Below are positions 34,075 through 43,557 of a DNA stretch of 64,000 nucleotides, piece after piece. Made by a program: the position numbers and the translations under genes. Below the pieces are notes generated by a model that saw only the letters and a list, made by a program, of their open reading frames with translations, was not told the origin of the DNA and ran no database searches. The first letter of the stretch is position 1. Each line of letters begins with the position of its first letter. This DNA is from Crossiella equi (lineage in GTDB: Bacteria > Actinomycetota > Actinomycetes > Mycobacteriales > Pseudonocardiaceae): positions 3,519,786-3,583,785 of the forward strand of contig NZ_JAGIOO010000001.1 of the NCBI RefSeq assembly GCF_017876755.1. Direction: 5' to 3'.

Positions 34075-34695
34075 GTGACAGATCGTCTAGTGTGGATCGA
34101 CTGCGAGATGACCGGGCTCGACCTGAGCAAGGACGCCCTCATCGAGATCGCCGCTTTGGTCACCGACGCGGACCTGAACATCCTGGGTGACGGAGTGGAC
34201 ATCGTGATCCACGCCGCGGACGAAGCCCTGGACAGCATGCCGGACGTGGTCCGCGACATGCACGCCCGCTCCGGCCTGACCGACGAGGTCAGGGCCTCCA
34301 CGGTGACCCTGGCCGAAGCCGAGCGCCAGGTCCTGGACTACATCAAGCAGTACGTCCCGGAACCACGCACGGCCCCCCTGGCCGGCAACTCGATCGCCAC
34401 CGACCGGGGCTTCATCGCCAGGGACATGCACCTGCTGGACGCCCACCTGCACTACCGCATGGTCGACGTCAGCAGCATCAAGGAACTGGCCCGCCGCTGG
34501 TTCCCGAAGGTCTACTACGGCCAGCCCGCCAAGGGCCTGGCCCACCGGGCCCTGGCGGACATCAAGGAGTCGATCACCGAACTCGCCTACTACCGCCGCA
34601 CGGTCTTCGTCCAGCCCCCGGGCCCGACCACCGAGCAGATCCACGCCGCGACCCGCGCCCTCCAGGCCGAACGCCCCAAGAGGGGTACCGATTAG
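34075..34695 (+). CDS. orn: Oligoribonuclease
   Basis: 206 residues. DEDDh exonuclease motifs: [10 protein letters not shown] (Asp-Glu), [15 protein letters not shown] (Asp), [11 protein letters not shown] (His-Asp). Degrades 2-5-nt RNAs and pGpG to mononucleotides; in actinomycetes it supports growth and c-di-GMP turnover. GTG start. tRNA-His follows 65 bp downstream. Confidence 0.96.
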   Translation: MTDRLVWIDCEMTGLDLSKDALIEIAALVTDADLNILGDGVDIVIHAADEALDSMPDVVRDMHARSGLTDEVRASTVTLAEAERQVLDYIKQYVPEPRTAPLAGNSIATDRGFIARDMHLLDAHLHYRMVDVSSIKELARRWFPKVYYGQPAKGLAHRALADIKESITELAYYRRTVFVQPPGPTTEQIHAATRALQAERPKRGTD

Positions 34696-34722
34696 AACCT
34701 TCGGCCCGGGGCACGCTAGTAT
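34693..34722 (+). promoter_or_regulatory. Probable promoter of tRNA-His
   Basis: A -10 box TAGTAT (34717-34722) lies 38 bp before the mature 5' end; a weak -35 (TAGAAC, 34693-34698) is 18 bp further upstream, overlapping the end of orn. Confidence 0.4.
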
Positions 34723-34760
34723 GTTCCCGTACCGCTCACCGGCACCGGTGAGCAGCACAT

Positions 34761-34834
34761 GGTGGGTGTAGCTCAGCTGGTAGAGCACTCGGTTGTGGTC
34801 CGAGATGTCGCGGGTTCAAGTCCCGTCACTCACC
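34761..34834 (+). tRNA. tRNA-His (GTG)
   Basis: Cloverleaf: acceptor GTGGGTG/CACTCAC with an extra G at -1 opposite discriminator C, as in all tRNA-His; D arm GCTCAGCTGGTAGAGC; anticodon arm CTCGG-TTGTGGT-CCGAG with anticodon GTG; T arm GCGGGTTCAAGTCCCGT. No CCA is encoded. Confidence 0.95.
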
Positions 34835-34846
34835 CGCTCTGGGAGA

Positions 34847-34878
34847 CCCCTCTCTTCGCTTTGCGAGAGAGGGGTTTT
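34847..34878 (+). terminator. Terminator of tRNA-His
   Basis: CCCCTCTC pairs with GAGAGGGG across a short loop and is followed by TTTT, 12 bp after the tRNA. Confidence 0.85.
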
Positions 34879-34879
34879 C

Positions 34880-35353
34880 GCGTTTTCGTAACCACACCGG
34901 GGGCCGAGCCCCCGGACCCCCACGGTGCGGGGCGTGCTGATCCAGCTTGGTCGCCTTCAGGTCAAGGACGCCGTGTGAGTTCGGCCATAGTTCTTGGCGC
35001 CTTCGGCGTACACCACTCGGGTTTCTGGGGCTGCGCAGCAGCCGAGAAGACGGGGGTGGAGGGGGTTGCTGGGGGTTCTGGGGACCTGGTCTGGTTGGCT
35101 TCGCCAGGTTCCCAGAACCCCCAGCAATCCCCGACGTTCGCCCAGCCGCAGGACGCCAGACCAGAACCGAGCCGCAGTCAGCTCATCTTCGTTCTTTGCG
35201 AGCCGAACACCTACGCGGCCGTCAGCCGCCCAACACAGAACCAGCCCCGCACAGCAGCTCATCCGCGGCATGTTCATGGCCTGGGGGTCTGCCTGTCCGG
35301 CGAGGACAGTCTTGTGACCTCGTCGCCACGCGACCGAGGCCCGCAATGTGAAA
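34880..35353. other. Gene-free region between tRNA-His and the L,D-transpeptidase
   Basis: About 470 bp without a credible gene. It starts with a GGGGGCC-GAG-CCCCC hairpin near 34900, contains the large palindrome at 35061-35132 and a GGCTGC-GCA-GCAGCC hairpin near 35029-35043. Several short reading frames on both strands encode related peptides only because of the palindrome. It may be a relic or a small non-autonomous repeat. Confidence 0.45.
35061..35132. repeat. 72-bp near-perfect palindrome
   Basis: The left arm (35061-35088) and right arm (35103-35132) pair over about 27 bp with a single G-T-type mismatch and a one-base offset; the core of the left arm is TTGCTGGGGGTTCTGGG and of the right CCCAGAACCCCCAGCAA. 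The loop is 14 nt. Too long and isolated for a simple terminator. Confidence 0.7.
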
Positions 35354-35379
35354 GGACCCCGCACCGAAGCGCGGGGTCC
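35354..35379 (-). terminator. Terminator of the L,D-transpeptidase gene
   Basis: GGACCCCGC pairs with GCGGGGTCC across 8 nt; on the minus strand TTT follows. It lies 20 bp past the stop. Confidence 0.8.
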
Positions 35380-35398
35380 CCAGAGAAGCCGGACAGAG

Positions 35399-36613
35399 CT
35401 ACTTCTTGCCGCCCTTGAGCCATTCCTCCCACGGGACCTGCCAGTCGCCGAAGCCGTCCCAGGGCTGGAGGGTCGGGCCGCCCGTGTTGGTGACTACGAC
35501 GATGTCGCCCTTCTTGGCGTTGTCGTAGAACCACTTGGCGTTGTCCAGGCTCGCGTTGATGCAGCCGTGGCTCACGTTGCGGCGGCCCTGGTCGCGGACC
35601 GACCACGGGGCGCCGTGGACGAAGATGCCGCCGTTGCTGATGCGCGTGGCCCACTTGACCGGGGTCTTGTAGCCGCCCTGGTCCAGGGAGAGGCCGTAGG
35701 TCGTGGAGTCCATCAGCTTGCTGGCGTGGCGTTCGGTGACCACGTGCGTGCCGTTGTTCGAGGGGAATGCCGGGCGCCCCATGGAGATCGGCATCTCCTT
35801 CACCACCTGGCCGTTCACCTTGATGATCATCTGGTGGGACTTGCCGTCCGCCTCGGCGATGAACTCATCGCCCACCGTCACGTTCGCGGAGCGGTCCTCC
35901 ATGCCGAAGGTGTTGCCCCCCAGGCTCTTGCCGTAGATCGCCGCGTTCACATTGATCTTGGTGCCCGGCTTCCAGTAGTGCTGCGGACGCCACCGGACCT
36001 CCTTGTCGGAGAACCAGTAGAAGGCGCCTTCGACCTTCGGCTCGGTGGTGATCTGGATGGCGCGCTCGGCGGCCTTCTTGTCCGGCGGGGCGCTGGAGAA
36101 GCCGAACTGCAGCGGCATGCCGACGCCGACCGTCTCGCCGTTCTTCGGGTTGAACACGTTGATGGCGATCTGCTTGCCCGGCTTCACCGTGCTGAACGCC
36201 GACTTCGCGGTGGCGTCCTTGCCGTCGGCACCCTTGCCGCTGGCCGAGAGCGTGTACTTCTTGTCGTAGCCGAGCGCCTCGGTCGAGGTCCACTTGGTCT
36301 TGTCCGGGCTGTGCTCGCCCTTGACCGCCTTGCCCTCGGCGTTGGTCAGCGTCACCTCGCCGAGCGTGCCGTTCGTGGCCACCACCGTGACCGGCTCGCC
36401 CGGGGCCACGTTGCCCGCCGCGTCGGCCGGGGTCACGGCCAGGCTCACCGGGGGCTTGGGCGCGGACGAGCTCTCGGAGGTCTTCTGCCCTTGCGTCTCG
36501 GCAGGCGCGCTCCCCGTGCAACCAGCAACCAGCGCGGCCGCCAGGCCCAGCGACGCGACGAGCAGCGCGCGAGGCGTGCGGCGGTGAACCGCGGGGCTAC
36601 CGAACACCACCAT
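35399..36613 (-). CDS. L,D-transpeptidase lipoprotein (LdtMt2-like)
   Basis: 404 residues. Lipobox LVAGC near residue 32; two Ig-like domains (SLAVTPADAAGNVAPGEPV..., QIAINVFNPKNGETVGVGMP...), then the YkuD catalytic domain with HGAPWSVRDQGRRNVSHGCINAS carrying the active-site His and Cys, and a Trp-rich C-terminal extension. It forms 3-3 cross-links in peptidoglycan outside the membrane. ATG 36613 is preferred because GGACGGA lies upstream and the lipoprotein signal starts there; GTG 36652 has no ribosome binding site. Confidence 0.92.
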   Translation of the reverse strand: MVVFGSPAVHRRTPRALLVASLGLAAALVAGCTGSAPAETQGQKTSESSSAPKPPVSLAVTPADAAGNVAPGEPVTVVATNGTLGEVTLTNAEGKAVKGEHSPDKTKWTSTEALGYDKKYTLSASGKGADGKDATAKSAFSTVKPGKQIAINVFNPKNGETVGVGMPLQFGFSSAPPDKKAAERAIQITTEPKVEGAFYWFSDKEVRWRPQHYWKPGTKINVNAAIYGKSLGGNTFGMEDRSANVTVGDEFIAEADGKSHQMIIKVNGQVVKEMPISMGRPAFPSNNGTHVVTERHASKLMDSTTYGLSLDQGGYKTPVKWATRISNGGIFVHGAPWSVRDQGRRNVSHGCINASLDNAKWFYDNAKKGDIVVVTNTGGPTLQPWDGFGDWQVPWEEWLKGGKK

Positions 36614-36923
36614 GGTCGATCCGTCCGTTTCGATGTCGTTCTGGAGGAACACAGTGTGCTACATCCACACACCGTGCGTGGCGAAACCGCTAGACCACGG
36701 ACATGCAGGTCCCGATCGGACGGATCACACCTTGTCTACCCCAAAGGACGCCACGACCCGCCACCGGGTTGCCCTGCTCCCAAGATCATCCAAGGATCCC
36801 TCGAACGGACCAACGACAGCTCGCTGACCAGGCGATTCGTTCTGCACGAAACCCCTGTGCTAATGTTCTCCACGTCGGAAGGGCGGCCCCCGGAAGACAG
36901 AAAACAGAACACGAAATACCTAA
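36614..36923. other. Intergenic region, L,D-transpeptidase / tRNA-Lys
   Basis: About 310 bp without a gene. Its right part is the AT-richest in the neighbourhood and holds a -10 like box TAATGT (36861-36866) that may serve tRNA-Lys; the minus-strand promoter of the transpeptidase should lie in the left half. Confidence 0.4.
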
Positions 36924-36999
<76 letters not shown>

Positions 37000-37004
37000 C
37001 ATGC

Positions 37005-37040
37005 AAAAGGCCCCATCTGCATTCGCAGGTGGGGCCTTTT
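37005..37040. terminator. Terminator of tRNA-Lys
   Basis: AAAAGGCCCCA...CTGC-ATTC-GCAG...TGGGGCCTTTT: a nearly perfect hairpin with A and T flanks, working in both directions, six bases after the tRNA. Confidence 0.9.
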
Positions 37041-37321
37041 GCTGTCGGCCCTTTTCCGGACGTGGCTTGCGCTTCCGGTGCGCGCGTTCACCTCGAACCA
37101 GCCACGAGTGCCCCGAAGCCGGTGCTACGGTCGCCGGTGGGGAGAGTCCGCTCGGACCAGGGGGGTCTGATGAGGTCTGGCTGTCGACACATCGCCGTCG
37201 TTGGGGTCATCGCACCGGCGTCCAGGGGCTCGGCCCGATGACCTCCGACGAGGGACGTGTGCCGGCTGGGCCTCCGCGGTCCTGCGCTGAGGCGAACCGC
37301 TCGGATGTCCAGTGGTGGTCG

Positions 37322-37718
37322 ATGAAGGTGGACCGGACAGCCCGGACCGCTCGCAACGGACACCCACCCGTGGTGGTGTGGTTCACCGGACTCTCCGGTG
37401 CGGGCAAGTCCACGATCGCCGATCTTCTGGAGCAGCGTTTGCACCGCGAGGGGCGGCACACCTACGCGCTCGACGGGGACAACCTGCGGCACGGCCTGAA
37501 TCGCGATCTGGGCTTCCGCCCCGAGGACCGTCACGAGAACGTGCGGCGCACGGCGGAGGTCGCCGCGCTCATGGCTGATGCGGGCTTGGTGGTGCTGGTC
37601 TCCCTCATTTCGCCGTTCCGCGCGGAACGCGAACTGGCGCGGGGCGTGGTGGCCCCCGGCGAGTTCTGCGAGATCTTCGTGGACACCCCGCTGGCGATCG
37701 CCGAAGCCAGGGATCCCT
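37322..37718 (+). pseudogene. cysC: Adenylylsulfate kinase, 3'-truncated
   Basis: The first 132 residues match APS kinase: [15 protein letters not shown] (Walker A), [47 protein letters not shown], and [16 protein letters not shown]. Family members continue with the KGLY...ARAG block and another ~60 residues; here the match ends at about 37718 and the frame runs on into antisense lanM sequence to 37915. Without the C-terminal lid the enzyme should be inactive. ATG 37322 is the likely start; ATG 37238 is an alternative with a better ribosome binding site. Confidence 0.82.
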
Positions 37719-38549
37719 CAGTGCCTGGCCGTCCTCGAACTCCAGCTTCGTCACCGAACGGCCATTGCCGTGCGGGTCGCCCAGCCCGGGGCACAACGCG
37801 GAGACCGCGCTGGTCCCGGCGAGCAGACCCGCTGCCCGCAGCGAGGGCAAGTCGGCGGACAGGCGGTCCAGCACCTCGGTGCTGTGGGCGAGCCACTGTC
37901 CCGCGCACCGGATGAGCTCTCTTGCCAACACGGGATGTTCGGCGAGGATGCGTTCGCTCGTCGCCGGTTCGGCCAGGATCCGCTCGTCGTAGTCGGTGTA
38001 GCGGGCCTGCGGGGTGGCTCCGCTGAGAAGCCCGGCCGTGCGGGCCTCGTGCAGGTCGATGATGAGCGTGCGGTGGGCGATCTCGGTCAAACCGGTCGCG
38101 AGGTCGGACAGGGCGGTGACCACCGCGCGCTCGGTGAGGGGCAGCCGCCACCAGGACTCATCGGCCCGGCTCCTCAACCTGGCCCCGTAGGCGGAGAGGA
38201 ACGGCCAGGTGAAGCCGAGGAACGGAACGCGGTCGTAGTCCCGGCCGTACAGGGAAATGATCACGCCGGGAAGTTCGGGGACCGGCTGCTCCGCACTGAG
38301 AACAGCATGCAGTTCCCTCACCCATTCGGCCGATTTCGGCTCCGCCTCGAAATCCCCTCCGGATACCAGGTGTGCAAATTTCGCCGAACCGAGCCGCGCG
38401 GAGGCGGGCCTGTTCCCCAGGGTCTCCTCGTCCAGGTAAGCGGACTCCCGCCATTCCGCTACCGAGTGCGAACCATCCCGGAACTTCCCCACCGGTCGGC
38501 GTTCAGCCAGAAAGGCCGCCTTGTCCACCCAAGCCACGCTCTCCCCCAC
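37713..38549 (-). pseudogene. lanM: Lanthipeptide synthetase LanM, truncated in the dehydratase domain
   Basis: About 276 residues match the DUF4135 dehydratase region of LanM: PELPGVIISLYGRDYDRVPFLGFTWPFL, RTLIIDLHEARTAGLLSG, LAREL...[19 protein letters not shown], and [26 protein letters not shown]. The next expected residues (VYKPR and everything beyond, including the zinc cyclase) are missing; the frame instead reads antisense cysC to 37605. A full LanM has about 900-1050 residues, so this piece cannot dehydrate or cyclise. Start uncertain: ATG 38549 or GTG 38528, the latter with GGGGGAG ahead. It lies 98 bp after the precursor gene on the same strand. Confidence 0.85.
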
Positions 38550-38577
38550 ATCACCTGGTCTTGTTCGCGATATGAGC

Positions 38578-38609
38578 CCGCGGGCGGGGCATCACCACCC
38601 CACCCGCGG
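38578..38609 (-). terminator. Hairpin between precursor gene and lanM
   Basis: CCGCGGG-C-GGGG pairs with CCCC-A-CCCGCGG across 8 nt. Leaky hairpins between lanthipeptide precursor and synthetase genes often keep precursor mRNA in excess. Confidence 0.65.
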
Positions 38610-38647
38610 TACCCAATGACCTCGCAGCGCTCTGCGGCGCTAACGGG

Positions 38648-38794
38648 TCAGCAGTTGCACTCCCAGGTCAGGGTGCAGATGTAGCCGCTGCTGGCCATGA
38701 CCGCGGCGCGGTCCTCAACCAGGTCCTCACGACTGAGCTCGCCGAAGCCGAGGCCCGCCGGGTTCGTCGTCTCGATGCCGGTCTGAGGCTTCAC
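38648..38794 (-). CDS. lanA: Lanthipeptide precursor, actagardine/mersacidin family
   Basis: 48 residues from GTG 38794, with AGGGGG upstream. Leader: NPAGLGFGELSREDLVEDRA, closely resembling the actagardine leader as I recall it (PAGLGFGELTFEDLREDR). Probable core (residues 35-48): SSGYICTLTWECNC. SSGxxCTLTxEC is the actagardine/michiganin ring A-B pattern that binds lipid II, while the end CTLTxECxC matches mersacidin. Expected rings: Ser1/2-Cys6, Thr7-Cys12, Thr9-Cys14. No frame damage is seen in the precursor itself, although lanM next to it is broken. Confidence 0.88.
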   Translation of the reverse strand: MKPQTGIETTNPAGLGFGELSREDLVEDRAAVMASSGYICTLTWECNC

Positions 38795-38986
38795 GAATTT
38801 ACCCCCTACAGTTGATTTTGCTTTTCGATCAGCGCGCCATTGAGCGCACAAAAATCAACTTGTCAGCACTCCGCCGAACTCCAGTGTTCTCCACGTGCAC
38901 ACCCAGTGCGCGGTTCGTATAATCCTCGTATAAACTCCGTACACGACCTGAGTTGACTCTCAGGTTGACCCCGCTACGTTTCCCCC
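38795..38986. promoter_or_regulatory. Divergent promoter region, precursor / ABC transporter
   Basis: AT-rich gap. Near the precursor: imperfect inverted repeat AGTTGATTTTG...CAAAAATCAACT (38810-38861). Near the transporter: direct repeat CGTATAA at 38916 and 38927 (11-bp period) and palindrome CCTGAG-TTGACT-CTCAGG (38947-38964). A plausible promoter TTGACT (38953-38958), 16 bp, TACGTT (38975-38980) would start transcription at about the ATG at 38987, which has no ribosome binding site: a leaderless mRNA. Confidence 0.5.
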
Positions 38987-39745
38987 ATGAACCAGATTGT
39001 CGATCCGGTGCGGCCCCAGTCCCAACCTGCGGTTCGAGCTGTCGACGTGACCAAGGTGTATGGAGAAGCGAACGCAGAAGTTCACGCGCTGCGGGGGGTC
39101 GATGTCGAGTTCGGCGCGGGGGAGTTCACCGCGATCATGGGGCCGTCCGGCTCCGGGAAATCCACACTGCTGCACTGCCTCGCCGGGCTGGACGTGGTCA
39201 CGAGCGGATCGGTGTGGCTGGGCCGGCAGCGGATCACCGGCATGTCCGATGCCGAACTGACGCGGCTGCGGCGCGATCACATCGGGTTCATCTTCCAGGC
39301 GTTCAACCTGTTGCCGACCCTCACCGCACGGGAGAACATCCTGCTGCCGCTCGAGGTGTCCGGGCGCCCGGTGGACCACGGGTTGTTCGACCGCGTGGTG
39401 AGGCGAGTGAAGCTGACCGACCGGCTCGGGCACCGCCCGGGTGAACTGTCCGGCGGGCAGCAGCAGCGGGTGGCGGTGGCCCGTGCCCTGGTGAGCAGGC
39501 CGGAAGTGGTCTTCGCCGACGAGCCGACCGGCAACCTGGACTCCGGCACGGGCACCGATCTCCTGGACTACCTGCGGATCTCGGTGCGCGAGTTCGGTCA
39601 GACCATCGTGATGGTCACCCACGACGCGCACGCGGCCTCCTTCGCCGACCGGGTGGTGTTCGTGCGCGACGGGCAGTTCGTGCACGAACTGCGCAACCCG
39701 ACGGCGGACCTGGTTCTGGACACGATGAAGAAGCTGGAGGGCTGA
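38987..39745 (+). CDS. ABC transporter ATPase, MacB/LolD type
   Basis: 252 residues. Walker [11 protein letters not shown]-loop [11 protein letters not shown], signature [15 protein letters not shown], Walker [14 protein letters not shown], switch His in VTHDAHA. The EPTGNLDS pattern marks the family that powers FtsX-type mechanotransmission or lipid/peptide extrusion. No ribosome binding site; probably leaderless. It is divergent from the lanthipeptide precursor and 4 bp ahead of the permease gene, so export or self-protection is plausible. Confidence 0.92.
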   Translation: MNQIVDPVRPQSQPAVRAVDVTKVYGEANAEVHALRGVDVEFGAGEFTAIMGPSGSGKSTLLHCLAGLDVVTSGSVWLGRQRITGMSDAELTRLRRDHIGFIFQAFNLLPTLTARENILLPLEVSGRPVDHGLFDRVVRRVKLTDRLGHRPGELSGGQQQRVAVARALVSRPEVVFADEPTGNLDSGTGTDLLDYLRISVREFGQTIVMVTHDAHAASFADRVVFVRDGQFVHELRNPTADLVLDTMKKLEG

Positions 39746-39749
39746 GGAC

Positions 39750-42212
39750 ATGCGCAAGCTCATCCTCGCCGGGCTGCGGGCGCACTGGCGGCGCCTGCTG
39801 CTCGCGGCACTGGCCACTCTCCTGGGCACGACCTTCGTCACCGGAACGCTGGTGCTCGGCGACTCACTGGAGACCAACACCGAGCGCACCATCGCGGGCA
39901 ACGCGGCCAAGGCGGATGTGGCCGTGATCGCCGACAACCAGCTGCGCAAGATCAATCAGGACATGGTCGGCCGCGTGTCCGCCCTGGCCGGCGTCGACCA
40001 GGTACAGGGCCTGTTGCAGGGCGATGTCACCGTGCTCGGCGAGAATGGCAGGCCGCAGCGGGACCAGCCAATCGGCTTCTCGGTCACCATGCGCACCTCC
40101 GCCACGCAGGGCCGGCTGCCCGAGCGGGACGACGAGGTGGTGCTCGCCGAACAGACCGCGCGCGCCGTCGGTCGCGGCATCGGGGACACGGTGGTGCTGC
40201 TGGACAAGGGACGTGGCCAGCGGCACGCGGTGCGCGTCACCGGGCTCGTCGACGGCGCCGGACAGGGAGCTCTCGCGCTGCGCGGCGGCATCGGCCTCAC
40301 CGAGCCCGCGGCCAGGCTGATGACCGGTGAACACGCCTACTCCGAGCTGTACGTGCGAGGAGCGGCCCCGGAACGGTTGCGCTCCCGGGTGGCAGAGGCC
40401 ATCGGTGCGGGACCGTACACGGTGCAGACGGGCAGGGAGTTCGCCGAACGACAGGTCGCGGGCAGCGGCGTCGACCCCGTCGTGCTCCGCTCCGCACTGG
40501 TGATGTTCGCACTCGTCGCGATGTTCGTGGCGATGTTCGTCATCCACAACACCTTCGGCATCCTTGTCGCCCAGCGCACCCGTGAGCTCGCATTGGCGCG
40601 CTGCGTCGGCTGCTCCTCAAGGCAGGTTTTCCTCGGTGTGCTCGCCGAGTCCGCGGTCGTGGGCGTGCTCGCTTCGGTCCTGGGCCTCGCCCTGGGCACC
40701 GGCTTGGGCTATGCCGCGCTGTCGGTCATGGCGGCGATCGGCGCCGGACTGGGCCCGTCGGTGTTCACCGTGACGCCCTGGGCGGCGCTGCTGAGCCTGT
40801 TCGCGGGCATCGCGGCCACCACGGCCGCCGCGGCACTGCCCGCCCGGGCCGCCACCCGGGTGCCGCCCATCGCCGCACTGCGCGTGCAGCAGGAGCCGAA
40901 GGAGCCGAAGCTCCGGCGCAGCCGGGTGGTCGCGGCAGCGGCCTGCTGCGCGCTGGGTGTGCTCAGCGCCACAGCCGGGGTGCTGGCCGGCGGCCGGATC
41001 TACCCACTGGCACTGGTCGCGGTCGGCGGGCTGGTGTTCTTCGCCGGCGTGGTGCTCGCCGGGCCCGCACTGGTCCGGGTGCTCGGCGGGATCATCGGCC
41101 TGCCGTTCCGCCGCTTCCTCGGCCTACCGGGCAGGCTCGCGGTGACCAACGCCCTGCGCCACCCCCGCCGGGCCGCCACGACGGTGCTGGCACTGATCAT
41201 CGGCATCACCCTCACCACCGGCGTCTCGGTCATCACACGGTCGCTGGAGTCATCCGTTTCGGCGGGCGTGGACACCGCGATCCCCGCGGACTACGTGGTC
41301 ACCCCGCCGGGCACCGACCCGGATGTGACGCTGCCCCGAAGTGTCGCCGAGGAACTCCTGACGGAGGCCACGGCCCTCACCCAGGTCCGTGAGGCGCCGG
41401 TGACCGTGTCCGGGGAGACCGCCATGTTGTCCACGATGGCCGGTTCGATCGCCCCGTCGGTTCTCCGGGGCTCCCTGGACTCCTTCGGGGCGGGCAAGGT
41501 GGCACTGCGACCTGAGCGGGCCCAGGAACTGGGTATCGACGTCGGTGGCACGCTCGTCATGCGGATCGAGGGCCGGGAGGTGCGCGCCGTGGTGGCCGCG
41601 GTGGTCTCCGGGAAGGTGGTACCGCGCACCTTCGTCTCCCCTACCTGGTTCGACCAGCTGTTCCCCGGCCGTGGCGACACCAGCCTGCTGATCGGTTTCG
41701 CCCCCGACCGGCCGCGGGCGGAAACCCGTGCCCTGGTGGAGCGAGCCACCGATCCCGTGCCCACGGCCCGCATCGTGGCCACCAGCGACGCCAAGGAACG
41801 GCTGGAGAGCACCCTGAACCAGGTCACCTCGTTGGTCACGGGGCTGCTCGCACTGGCCGTGCTGATCTCGCTCATCGGCATCGCCAACACCATGACGCTG
41901 TCGGTGCTCGAGCGGTCCAGGGAGTCCGCACTGCTGCGGGCGCTCGGCCTGGCCCGCGGACAGCTGCGGCTGGTGCTGACCACCGAGGCGCTGCTGTTCG
42001 GTTTGGTGGGCGGCCTGGTCGGGCTGGCGCTCGGCACCGGCTTCGGGCTGGCCGCGGCGCGCGTGATCAACAACGACGTGGTGCTCGCGGTGCCGTACGA
42101 CCGGTTGGCACTGGTGCTCGTCGGTGCCGCCGCCGCGGGAGTGGTCGCCTCACTGGTACCGGTGTGGCGTGTCGGCAAGGTCCCGGTGGTGGCAGCGATG
42201 GCCGAGAACTGA
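39750..42212 (+). CDS. FtsX/MacB-like ABC permease, two-repeat type
   Basis: 820 residues. N-terminal helix (LLLAALATLLGTTFVTGTLVLG), a large extracellular domain, three helices with FtsX motif (about 245-370), another helix pair (about 395-440), a second extracellular domain (about 500-660), and a final three-helix FtsX unit ending near 810 (ISLIGIANTMTLSVLERSRESALLRALGLARGQ). Such permeases with one ATPase often confer resistance to peptide antibiotics or move lipids. ATG with GAGG upstream. Confidence 0.88.
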   Translation: MRKLILAGLRAHWRRLLLAALATLLGTTFVTGTLVLGDSLETNTERTIAGNAAKADVAVIADNQLRKINQDMVGRVSALAGVDQVQGLLQGDVTVLGENGRPQRDQPIGFSVTMRTSATQGRLPERDDEVVLAEQTARAVGRGIGDTVVLLDKGRGQRHAVRVTGLVDGAGQGALALRGGIGLTEPAARLMTGEHAYSELYVRGAAPERLRSRVAEAIGAGPYTVQTGREFAERQVAGSGVDPVVLRSALVMFALVAMFVAMFVIHNTFGILVAQRTRELALARCVGCSSRQVFLGVLAESAVVGVLASVLGLALGTGLGYAALSVMAAIGAGLGPSVFTVTPWAALLSLFAGIAATTAAAALPARAATRVPPIAALRVQQEPKEPKLRRSRVVAAAACCALGVLSATAGVLAGGRIYPLALVAVGGLVFFAGVVLAGPALVRVLGGIIGLPFRRFLGLPGRLAVTNALRHPRRAATTVLALIIGITLTTGVSVITRSLESSVSAGVDTAIPADYVVTPPGTDPDVTLPRSVAEELLTEATALTQVREAPVTVSGETAMLSTMAGSIAPSVLRGSLDSFGAGKVALRPERAQELGIDVGGTLVMRIEGREVRAVVAAVVSGKVVPRTFVSPTWFDQLFPGRGDTSLLIGFAPDRPRAETRALVERATDPVPTARIVATSDAKERLESTLNQVTSLVTGLLALAVLISLIGIANTMTLSVLERSRESALLRALGLARGQLRLVLTTEALLFGLVGGLVGLALGTGFGLAAARVINNDVVLAVPYDRLALVLVGAAAAGVVASLVPVWRVGKVPVVAAMAEN

Positions 42213-42367
42213 ACACTCCCTCACCGAAGTCATTGCAGCGCAACGGTCTAAGCGGCTGCCCGGAGAACGGGATCTCGACACCACAGTGGACAGTGGATGG
42301 CAGCCATCCCTGGAGCACGGGCTTGCGTGTGGCCTTCTGCGCCACGCCGGACACCCAGACGCTGGCC

Positions 42368-42547
42368 GGTGGGCTGGAACGGTTCCTGAACCTCGTGATC
42401 CTCAAGAGCACGAGCGAGGTGTAGGGCATCGGCGGGCTGCGACTGGGCTATGTCCTGTCGGCGGACACCAACTTCATCCGCACGGCCAGGGACGACCAGC
42501 CGATCTGGGACGTCCACGGCCCCGCGGAGGCGTTCCTGCGCCTGCTG
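42368..42547 (+). pseudogene. Remnant of a PLP-dependent aminotransferase (HisC/CobD-like)
   Basis: In one frame the sequence reads GLERFLNLVILKSTSEV, an in-frame TAG (42422-42424), then GIGGLRLGYVLSADTNFIRTARDDQPIWDVHGPAEAFLRLL. The 'NLVILKS.S...GIGGLRLGY' block is the lysine/arginine region of class I/II aminotransferases of the histidinol-phosphate type; the PLP lysine site is altered (STSEV). Both ends are lost: downstream the frame runs into a hydrophobic VSALLAVPLVVAWLRV segment of unknown origin. The gap 42213-42734 has no intact gene. Confidence 0.65.
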
Positions 42548-42734
42548 CTGGTCAGGTGTGGTGTGTCGGCACTTCTGGCCGTGCCCTTGGTTGTGGCGTG
42601 GCTCAGGGTGCGGCGGTCGCGAGCAGCCGTCGCCGAGCTCGTGGCCGTGCGGTCGCCGGGAGGTGCGCACGGCCGGGGAGCAGCGCGGTCGGATCCGCCC
42701 TGACGCGGGCAACACGCCCCGGCGACCGACCGGG

Positions 42735-43460
<726 letters not shown>

Positions 43461-43517
43461 GCCCTTGATCCTGTGCGGACACCGGCCGGGGACCAACACC
43501 GATCGGGTCCGGCCGCG

Positions 43518-43532
43518 ATACCCGGGCGGTAT
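43518..43532. promoter_or_regulatory. LysR-type T-N11-A box
   Basis: ATACCCGGGCGGTAT is a palindrome of the form T-N11-A between the divergent SDR and LysR genes, 25 bp from the LysR GTG. It is the probable binding site of that regulator. Confidence 0.6.
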
Positions 43533-43557
43533 GGATCACGGGCAGTAGGCTGCGCCG

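Noticed and set aside
34957-35364. Opposed reading frames encoding similar peptides (both with GLLGVLGTW and RTPSNP)
   Set aside because: The similarity arises from the 72-bp palindrome read on both strands; no start context or family supports a gene.
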